From: CAVOJY01 sp963696405
Lineage (GTDB): Bacteria; Chloroflexota; Limnocylindria; Limnocylindrales; CSP1-4
Reading direction: 5' to 3'
DNA: 64,000 nucleotides
Assembly (NCBI GenBank): GCA_963696405.1
Contig: CAVOJY010000006.1
Location: 310,001-374,000 of the forward strand
Under the pieces are notes generated by a model. That model was not told the DNA's origin. It ran no database searches and was given only the letters and a program-made list of their open reading frames with translations. Both the position numbers and the translations under genes were made by a program. Shown here one piece after another: positions 57,143-64,000 of this stretch (its first letter is position 1; each line of letters opens with the position of its first letter).

Positions 57143-57161
57143 CTCATGCCAATCGGGTGAA
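57143..57161 (-). promoter_or_regulatory. 19-bp dyad operator, copy j
   Basis: Toward the operon: TTCACCCG-ATT-GGCATGAG, a weaker right arm, 109 bp before the ATG at 57033. Confidence 0.5.
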
Positions 57162-57205
57162 ATCGCACCTCAAGCACAAGGCCTCGCTTCGAGCACCGCT
57201 GGTCG

Positions 57206-59036
57206 TCAGCGGACCCGGATCTCCCGGAGGTTGTCCACCAGCGTGAGCAGGGCAACGAACAAGACGATCAGCAGGACAAGCAACAACGCGTTCGTCAGGA
57301 CGAGGATCACAACGCCGATGGCCGCCAGGAAGACCGTGAAGTTGAGCAGCAGATCGAGGAACCGCCGCCGGAAGAGCAATTCCAGCACGACGTAGCCGCC
57401 GATGGCGATGAGGAACGTCGCCCAGATGGGAACGAGCTTCAGGTAGAGCAGCACGGCGATGAGGATGAGGAGGAGGCTGGCGCTGAGCGCCGACCAAACC
57501 TCGACGACCATGCCGTAGCGCCGTTCCTCGGGGGGCTGCGGCCGGCTGGCGTGCTTGAGATGGGCGTGCGGGTCGCCGAAATCGCCCGCCTCGGCCCGGG
57601 CGAGCTCGGATCGAGCCGCCTCGATCGTGTCGCCGAGCTCGGCACGGCGCCCATACAGGCCGGCCAGCTCGTCCTCCTTCTCGGCCACGATGGCGCGACG
57701 CGCCTCGGCGGCCTGGGCGAACGCGGTGTCCGACGCGCAGCGCGACAGCCTCGGCCTGCATGCTGGGGAGGGTCTCAGCCAGCGCGGCGGCCCTGGTCGA
57801 TGTCTCGGTGCGTTCGGCCTCGAGGCTCGCGATCCGGTCCCGCAGAACGTCGGGCAGCCGGCCCGGCGGCGCGACCTTCCAGAGGCCGAGGAAGCCGAGG
57901 GGATCGTTCCAGGACTGGCGGGCGATTCCCGCCCGCGTGTACTTCGGTCCGGCCGGCGCGCGCTCGCCGCCGAACCGGTCCCGCGTGTCGAGCCCCATGA
58001 GGCCGCGGTAGCCGTCCACCCAGGTCGTGGAGTCGTCGATGAGGACCGGGGTCCAGTCGGCCGCCTGGCCGGGGCCGATCGAGAGGCCGTCGCCCCGCGC
58101 ATAGTCGATGAACGGCACCGCGAGTGCGCTCTCGAACCGCGCCCCAAGGTCGCCGGGGTCTCCCTGGCGCAGGATGTCGCGCCAGAACTGGCGGACCCCC
58201 TCCAGCCAGCGGCGCAGGCCGCGGAAGGCCGGGATGGGCACGGTGGTCAGGTACTCGCCGGCCTCCGAATACGCAGCATGGGAGCCGGCCCCGGCGAAGA
58301 TGACCGGATGGTCGTCCACCTTGACCAGGAGGGGGTCGTCCCAGCGCCGGCGCAGGTCGTCTCCCGTGTAGTCGTGGGCGGCGTAGCCGAACCAGACCGG
58401 CCGGGGGGTCTCCGCTCCGCGGTCCTCCAGCACGACGAACGCCTGCTCGAGGTCTGCCTCGTGGTCGTTGGCGCCCTGGAACGTCGAGCGCCAGTCGTTC
58501 ATCCAGTAGAAGTACATGTAGTGGAGGACGATCCAGCCGCCCTCCCGCACGACCCGGCCGTGGTACACGTGACGAGGGTCGAGTGCCTGCGCCTTCGCGT
58601 ACTTGACCTGCGCCGCAGCAGCGGTGCCGCCGGGCACGCGCCCGCGGAGAAGCAGGGACGCGTTGAATCCGGCGTCGGTGAGCCGCGCGAAGAGACCGAC
58701 ACGGGCAAGCCGGCCCGGGCTGCGGAACGCGGGCTTGTCCGACCGCAGGTTCCAGCGGGCCAGCTCGACGCCGTTCAGCGGGTGCTGGGCGAGCCGCAGG
58801 AAGAGCGACTCTCCCGGCGGCGCCAACGCGGCCGCAAGCGTGTCGATCGTGACTTCGCCCACCGCCAGGAGAAGCCGGCGATCCCGCTGGGTCGACCCCA
58901 CCCACAGGTCGCACGCTGCGAGGTACGGCTCGATCGCCGACGGGAAGAAGAGCTCGCCCTGCGTGTAGCGAATGATCGGCTCGAAGGCGCGCAGCAGGGC
59001 GAGATCGGCCTGCTCGAGCGGTGTGTCGCCTGTCAT
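57206..59036 (-). CDS. Large protein with Vps62-like N-terminal domain and C-terminal membrane helices, one frameshift
   Basis: About 610 residues from ATG 59036. The N-terminal half contains FEPIIRYTQGELFFPSAI, GWIVLHYMYFYWMNDWRS, NDHEADLEQAFVVLEDRG and VIFAGAGSHAAY. The order of an acidic D/E segment and a GSHAAY motif recalls Vps62-like or NPP1-related proteins; this is tentative. After a slip near 57725 the frame continues as a coiled coil (ARRAIVAEKEDELAGLYG) and four hydrophobic segments (SALSASLLLILIAVLLYL onward), ending DNLREIRVR. It overlaps the upstream membrane-protein gene by 4 bp. Confidence 0.65.
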
Positions 59037-59545
59037 GACACGGTCTCTTCGCGGGGCTGCCCGTACCTGATCCCGAACGCGGCCCGGACGGGGCGCTGGT
59101 TGAGGTAGAAGGCGGAGACGACGTAGAGGAAGAGCCGCACCGGCTCGGGATCACCAGCGAAGTAGGAGGTGATCCCCGTCACGAGGCTGGCCCCCATGAT
59201 CAGCATGATCACGAGCCAGGCCAGGCGGTTCCTCGTGAGCAGCAGGAGGGCAGCCACCGCCTGCACCCCGCCGATCACGGCGAACATGATGGCCACGGCC
59301 TGGGACGACCGAAAGAGGTCGGCGAAGATCGTCGTTCCCTCGAGCGGGCGCAGCCCGGACGCACCGGTCAGGATCCACGCCGCAGCCGCCAGTTGGAGGA
59401 GCACGACGACGATCAGGCCGAACGGCAGTCTGCGTGCATCGCCCGGCGCGGCGCTGGCCGGTGCGCGTGACGGAGTCGGTGCACTCGCCGACCGCGCGCC
59501 AGGAACGTCCTCCAGCGGCCTCCGAGCGGTGTCCTCGGGTTCCAT
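59033..59545 (-). CDS. 170-residue membrane protein
   Basis: ATG 59545. A disordered Ala/Pro N-terminus of about 40 residues, then four hydrophobic segments (FGLIVVVLLQLAAAAWIL; SSQAVAIMFAVIGGVQAV; LAWLVIMLIMGASLVTGI; VRLFLYVVSAFYLNQ). It ends RAAFGIRYGQPREETVS. No family is recognised. Its stop overlaps the start of the Vps62-like gene (4 bp), so the two are coupled. Confidence 0.7.
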   Translation of the reverse strand: MEPEDTARRPLEDVPGARSASAPTPSRAPASAAPGDARRLPFGLIVVVLLQLAAAAWILTGASGLRPLEGTTIFADLFRSSQAVAIMFAVIGGVQAVAALLLLTRNRLAWLVIMLIMGASLVTGITSYFAGDPEPVRLFLYVVSAFYLNQRPVRAAFGIRYGQPREETVS

Positions 59546-59601
59546 GGTGCCGGGTCCTCCCTCGCGAGAGCCGAAGAATAGCGCCTCGCGCCCACGGTCG
59601 C

Positions 59602-59620
59602 GTCATGCGATCCGCATGAT
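59602..59620 (+). promoter_or_regulatory. 19-bp dyad operator, copy k
   Basis: Reads GTCATGCG-ATC-CGCATGAT; the inner 17 bases are perfectly palindromic around ATC. It lies 84 bp before the ATG at 59705. Confidence 0.58.
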
Positions 59621-59704
59621 GACACGACCCCATCACCGCCCTACAGTTGGTGGGTCCGTTCCCGCGCGTGAGCGTGAAGACGGGAGCGTGCGCGGGAGGG
59701 AGAC

Positions 59705-61894
59705 ATGCGTCGCTTCGTCGTCCAGGTCCTGATCGACACGATCGCGCTGCTCGGGGCCATCGCCCTGCTGAGCCTGATCGAGGTTGCCCAGCCGTTCCCC
59801 TTCGGGAGCGGGCAGGCCGCAATCATCACCGTCGAACCGCAGCCCAACTTCTGGCTTGCGATGGTCGTCTCCGGCTTCCTCCTCACGATCACCTACTCCA
59901 TCCTGAGACCGGTCATCATCATGCTGACCGGTCGGCTCCTCCTCTGGTCCATGGGCCTCTTCCAGCTCGTGGTCATCGCGATCGTCCTGTGGGTGGTCGG
60001 TCAGCTGACGCCGCTGAACCGCGAGGCCGCGGATCCGAGGTGGCTGTTCCTGCTCGTTGGCGCAGCGGTTGTCGGGATCATTCGCGTGGTCCTCGGCGCT
60101 GTCCTCGGCCTCGCCGGTCCGGCCGGCGGCTACGGCCGGCGCCGGGTGCTGTGGCAGTGGCTCGACCGCCTGCCGACCCCGCGACGGAGCGCCCTCATCG
60201 AGAACCTCCGTCTCCAGCAGGTGTACGACGCGCTGTACGGCTACGGCGTCGACATCGTCCTCGAGCAGACGCCGCTGGCCCCTGTCCGCGCCTGGTCGCA
60301 GCGCGTCCTGCTCGGCGAGAGCAACCCGGTCGCGGACCTGACCACGGCCGGGAAGGTCCGGCGCATGCTCCAGGACCTTGGGCCAACCTACGTGAAGCTG
60401 GGACAGATCGTTGCCAGCCGCGGGGATGCCCTGCCCGGGGACTGGGCGGTTGAGCTGACCAAGCTGCAGAGCGAGGTTGCGCCGGTTCCCTGGGAGCAGG
60501 CACGCGCCGTGCTCGTCCGGGAGCTCGGCCGACCGCCCGAGGAGGTGTTCGCGACGATCGCCGAAGAGCCGCTGGCCGCGGCCTCGACCGCGCAGGTCCA
60601 CGCGGCCACGCTCCACGACGGCACCGCCGTGGCCGTCAAGGTCCAGCGCCCGAACATCCTGGCGATGACGAAGGCGGACCTGGGCGTCCTGCAGGAGATC
60701 GCCCGCATCGGCAGCCGGCGATTGGACCTTGCGCGCCGGATCGACCTCGAGGGGATCGTCCGCGAGTACGCGGGCGGCGTTCTGAAGGAGCTCGACTACC
60801 AGAACGAGGCGTACAACGCGCGACGGCTGACCGACGGCATGACGAAGTTCGAGACGGTGCACATCCCCGTCGTCTACGGCGAGTACAGCACCTCGCGCGT
60901 GCTGACCGAGGAGTTCGTCACGGGGATCAAGATCAGCGACGTCGCCGCTCTCGAGGCCGCCGGGCTCGACCGAACCGCCCTGGGCCGGACGTTCGTGCGG
61001 GCCCTCATCAAGCAAGTCCTCGTCGACGGCTTCTTCCACGGCGACCCGCACCCCGGCAACGTGCTCGTGGACCCGGCGACTGGGCGCATCATCTTCATCG
61101 ACCTGGGCATGGTCGGGCTGCTCACGAGCCAGCAACGGCTCGACCTGCTCGACCTCATCTTCTCCCTGACGGCCCGGGACTTCGAGGGTGTGGCAACGAC
61201 GCTCATCGGCCTGAGCAAGAAGACGAAGGCGTTCGACGAGCCGACGTTCCGGCGCGCCATCGACCAGGTCCTCCGCCGCTACCTCACGTACGGCGAGCAC
61301 GCTTCGCTTGCCACCGGACTCAGTGCCGTCATGTCGGTCGTCTACGACAACGGGCTGCGCCTCAACAACCAGCTGACGCTCGCCATCAAGGCGATGATGC
61401 AGGCCGAGGAGACGGCCAGGGCGCTGTCACCGGAGATCGACCTGGGCGCCGCGGCGATGGAGGAGTCGCGGGCGGCGCTGCTCGACGGACTGACAGCGGA
61501 CAACGTTGAGAAGGTCGCGAAGCAGCAGGCCCTGCGCGTCGGCCGACAGCTGCTGCGGCGTTTGCCCACGCTCGAGTCGGCCGCCTGGAAGTGGCTCGAC
61601 CAGTTCGGCAAAGGGCAGCTCACGATCAAGCTCGACACCTCCGACCTGGGCAAGCAGTTCGGCACCCTCAACAGGATCGGCGGCTCGCTCACCATCGGCA
61701 TGATCCTGGCGGGCGCCCTCGTGGGCATGGCCATCGTGGCCGTGGTGCTGCTGCAGCCCGGCACCGCCGACTCACTCGGCCCCATCCCGGGAGTCGCGGC
61801 GGTCGCCTTCCTCGGCCTCCTCGTCTACAGCCTCGTGCTCGTCACGCGGTTCGCGAGGTCGCTGTCGGACCGCGACGAGGATGAGTACCAATAG
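59705..61894 (+). CDS. UbiB/ABC1-type atypical kinase with N-terminal membrane domain
   Basis: 729 residues. Residues 1-145 form four hydrophobic segments (VQVLIDTIALLGAIALLS; FWLAMVVSGFLLTITYSI; LLLWSMGLFQLVVIAIVL; LFLLVGAAVVGIIRVVLG) similar in layout to phage-holin-IV/YvlD-like domains. The kinase part has the UbiB KxGQ motif (YVKLGQIVASRGD, K231), Ala-rich loop AAASTAQVHAA, lysine AVKVQRP, catalytic HGDPHPGNVLVD and metal IDLGMVG. Two C-terminal transmembrane helices follow, as in UbiB/COQ8. Typical members act in ubiquinone or isoprenoid-lipid metabolism. The N-terminal membrane domain makes it longer than the usual 550 or so residues. Confidence 0.88.
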   Translation: MRRFVVQVLIDTIALLGAIALLSLIEVAQPFPFGSGQAAIITVEPQPNFWLAMVVSGFLLTITYSILRPVIIMLTGRLLLWSMGLFQLVVIAIVLWVVGQLTPLNREAADPRWLFLLVGAAVVGIIRVVLGAVLGLAGPAGGYGRRRVLWQWLDRLPTPRRSALIENLRLQQVYDALYGYGVDIVLEQTPLAPVRAWSQRVLLGESNPVADLTTAGKVRRMLQDLGPTYVKLGQIVASRGDALPGDWAVELTKLQSEVAPVPWEQARAVLVRELGRPPEEVFATIAEEPLAAASTAQVHAATLHDGTAVAVKVQRPNILAMTKADLGVLQEIARIGSRRLDLARRIDLEGIVREYAGGVLKELDYQNEAYNARRLTDGMTKFETVHIPVVYGEYSTSRVLTEEFVTGIKISDVAALEAAGLDRTALGRTFVRALIKQVLVDGFFHGDPHPGNVLVDPATGRIIFIDLGMVGLLTSQQRLDLLDLIFSLTARDFEGVATTLIGLSKKTKAFDEPTFRRAIDQVLRRYLTYGEHASLATGLSAVMSVVYDNGLRLNNQLTLAIKAMMQAEETARALSPEIDLGAAAMEESRAALLDGLTADNVEKVAKQQALRVGRQLLRRLPTLESAAWKWLDQFGKGQLTIKLDTSDLGKQFGTLNRIGGSLTIGMILAGALVGMAIVAVVLLQPGTADSLGPIPGVAAVAFLGLLVYSLVLVTRFARSLSDRDEDEYQ

Positions 61895-62098
61895 GAGCGG
61901 ACTGCACGGGGCACGTCTCGGGCGACCCCGCCTTTTCCTCCGCACCCCTCAGCATGAGGGCGGCAACGATCTCCAGGCCATCCCACTCGTCGCATCAGCG
62001 CAATGCTAAGGTTCCGCGAATGAAGCGGTCGCCCGGCGCCTTGCTCCGGTCTGTCTGGGCCGCGAGCGTCCCAGCGCGCCCGACCTGAGGATGCGTCG

Positions 62099-63860
62099 GT
62101 GACGACTGAGCAACCGCCGACCGAGCAGCCGCCGACCGAGCAGCCGCCGCTTCGGGAGCGCATCCGGGGCGAGCTCCCGGTCCTCGTCGCCCGATACGTT
62201 CCCATCACCGCCTGGCTGCCGTCCTACGCTCGCGAATGGCTGCGGCCAGACCTCATCGGCGGACTCACCTCGTGGGGCGTCATGGTCCCGGTGGCGATGG
62301 CGTACGCGGGCCTTGCCGGGGTCCCGCCGGAGGTGGGGCTCGTCACCGCCTTCACGGCCCTTGCAGCCTACGCGGTCTTCGGGACGAGCCGCCATCTCAA
62401 GGTGACCACCAGCTCGACCATGGCGATCATGTCCGCCTCCGTGGTCGGGGGGATGACGTCCGGGGATCCGGCCACGTACCTGGCGCTGACCGCGGCGCTG
62501 GCGCTGATGGTCGGGGTCATCCTGATCGCCGGCGGGATCGCTCGGCTGGGCTTCATCTCCGACTTCCTGTCGAAACCGGTGGTCACGGGTTTCGTGTTCG
62601 GGCTCGCCATCACGATCATCGTCGGCCAGCTCCCCAAGCTGTTCGGTGTACCCAGCACGAGCGGGAACATCTTTCAGCAGCTTGTCCAGCTGGCCGGCTA
62701 CCTGCCCCCGGCCAACTGGTACACGCTCGCCGTAGGTGGTGGGGCGCTCCTTCTCATCCTGGTCCTGCGCAGGATCTCACGGCGGATCCCGGGGGCACTC
62801 GTGGCCCTCGTCCTCGGGATTGCGGCGGCCTCGCTGCTCCCGTTGGCGGAGTATGGCGTCAGCCTCGTGGGCGAGGTCGGCACCGGGGTGCCCTTGCCGG
62901 GGCTGCCGGGCATCTCGCTGTTCAGCATCCCGTTCCTCGCCGCGGGCGCAGCCGGGATCGTCTTCCTTGCGGTCGGCGAGTCGATCGGCGCGGGCCGGGC
63001 ATACGCCGAACGTCATCACTACGAGATCGACCCCGACCAGGAGCTCGTCGCCCTGGGAGCCGCCAACGTCGCGTCCGGGCTGTTCGGGGGCTTCACCGTG
63101 GACGCCAGCCTGTCGCAGACGGCGACCGGGGAGACTGCCGGCGCCCGGTCCCAGCTCTCTTCGATCGTCACGGCAGTCCTCATCTTCGCCACCGCCGTCT
63201 TTCTCGCGCCGTTGTTCAAGAACCTGCCGAACGCAGTCCTCGGCGCCATCGTCATCGCCGCCGTCCTGACCCTTATGGACGTCGGGGAGATGCGCCGCTA
63301 CTTGCGCTGGCGCCGCACCGATTTCGCGCTTGCCGTGGCGGCCCTCGTGGGCGTCATCACCACCACCGTCCTGATCGGCCTGGTGATCGCCGTGCTGCTG
63401 TCCGTTGTGCTCCTCCTCTACCGGGCGAGTCGTCCCTACGTCGCGGTGCTCGGCAAGCTCGGCGGGGTGCACGCGACCTACGCCGACGTGGGGCGGCATC
63501 CCAACGCGAAGCAGATCGTCGGGCTCCTCATCCTGAGGCTGGACGCGCCGCTCTACTTCTTCAACGCCAACGTCGCGCGCCGGCAGATCCTCGACCTGGT
63601 GGCCGCCGGCGATACGCAACCGCGCGCGATCGTCCTTGACATCGGCGCCAGCGCCGACTTCGACGTCACGACGGCCGACATGCTCCAGGCGCTCGTCAAG
63701 GAGCTGCGGTCCCGGTCGATCGACGTGCTGTTCGCCCAGGTGAAGGGCGCGCGTGCGCGACCGCATGCGCCGGACCGGGCTGATGGAGCTCGTCGGCGAG
63801 GACCGGATCTACCTCTCGATCGCGGCCGCGGTCGACGACTACAAGGGCTGGCCGGCCTGA
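62099..63860 (+). CDS. SulP-family anion permease with STAS domain (SulP5), one frameshift near the end
   Basis: GTG at 62099. The N-terminus has three TEQPP repeats, then YAREWLRPDLIGGLTSWG and PVAMAYAGLAGVPPEVGL, the SulP signature, with about eleven helices. QELVALGAANVASGLFGG and SLSQTATGETAGARSQLS are the conserved core, and RLDAPLYFFNANVARRQI leads into the STAS domain (IVLDIGASADFDVTTADM). Near 63755 (GCGCGTGCGCG) the frame slips; the true end reads RDRMRRTGLMELVGEDRI then YLSIAAAVDDYKGWPA, stop 63858-63860. Without correction the frame stays open to the end of the window. Corrected length is about 587 residues. Confidence 0.9.
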
Positions 63861-63911
63861 TCCACAAGGGAACTGCGCGAAACGGTGGCCGCCGTGTACA
63901 CCGATGCTCAA

Positions 63912-63942
63912 GGCCGCCCGCTCGGGGCATGATCGGGCGGCC
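63912..63942 (+). terminator. Hairpin terminator after SulP5
   Basis: GGCCGCCCG and CGGGCGGCC form a perfect 9-bp stem with a 13-nt loop, 51 bp past the stop. Confidence 0.6.
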
Positions 63943-64000
63943 GGCGCGGCGAAGGCCTGCGGCGGCGCCCGGGCTGGGTGGGGGTCATGGCCTCGAATTC

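Noticed and set aside
63995..64000. EcoRI site GAATTC exactly at the window end
   Set aside because: Could hint at a cloned-insert edge, but one hexamer at a boundary can be chance and nothing else supports a vector junction.

Overview
The window is about 64 kb of very GC-rich bacterial DNA with Shine-Dalgarno-led ATG/GTG genes and no rRNA, tRNA, CRISPR array, transposase or phage gene that I could recognise. The gene families (LAL-type LuxR regulators, DUF2252, DUF1269, DUF6325, SHOCT proteins, P/T-rich secreted META-domain proteins, large arylsulfatases with a radical-SAM maturase) suggest a free-living Chloroflexota (Limnocylindria-like) or, less likely, an actinobacterium. This placement is inference.

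The dominant theme is sulfur and anion handling. There are five SulP-STAS permeases (5.4-7.2, 8.2-10.0, 15.0-16.7, 32.2-34.0 and 62.1-63.9 kb), three large Cys-type arylsulfatases (35.5-37.8, 38.6-41.5 and 42.6-44.9 kb), an anSME-type radical-SAM sulfatase maturase (51.7-53.0 kb), a DszB-like desulfinase (0.35-1.5 kb), the start of a rhodanese (1-203) and a ClC channel or exchanger (30.8-32.2 kb). The inferred flow is: anSME activates the sulfatases, these release sulfate from organic sulfate esters, and SulP proteins move sulfate or related anions.

Layout. 0-5 kb: rhodanese, DszB-like gene, a small membrane-protein cluster with a GH18 remnant, and LAL regulator 1. 5-17 kb: SulP1, a DUF6325 module, SulP2, a flippase-like protein, a phospholipase D-like protein, a second copy of the small-gene cluster with an intact GH18 lipoprotein, and SulP3. 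17-27 kb: META lipoprotein, a doubled AI-2E exporter, a Na+/H+ antiporter, LAL regulator 2 (heavily broken), and a carboxymuconolactone decarboxylase-like gene with two alpha/beta hydrolases. 27-46.6 kb is a long minus-strand run: META protein, DUF1269/SHOCT/DUF6325 genes, ClC, SulP4, DUF2254, sulfatases 1-3, a HAD hydrolase, and another SHOCT/DUF6325/DUF1269 set. 47-57 kb: K+ channel and a compact operon (secreted protein, membrane protein, DUF2252, anSME, DUF2252) convergent with a third DUF2252 gene. 57-64 kb: membrane proteins, a UbiB-type kinase with an added membrane domain, and SulP5.

The most interesting signal is a recurring 19-bp dyad, ATCAYCCG-N3-CGGRTGAT, present eleven times and only in or at the edge of intergenic DNA, mostly 50-145 bp upstream of a start codon and with a constant polarity toward the gene. 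It heads most transcription units of the island and looks like the operator of an undescribed regulon.

Many genes carry single-base indels (at least 14 genes). These look mostly like assembly errors from a noisy read type, so broken genes are annotated as one locus with the probable shift points given.
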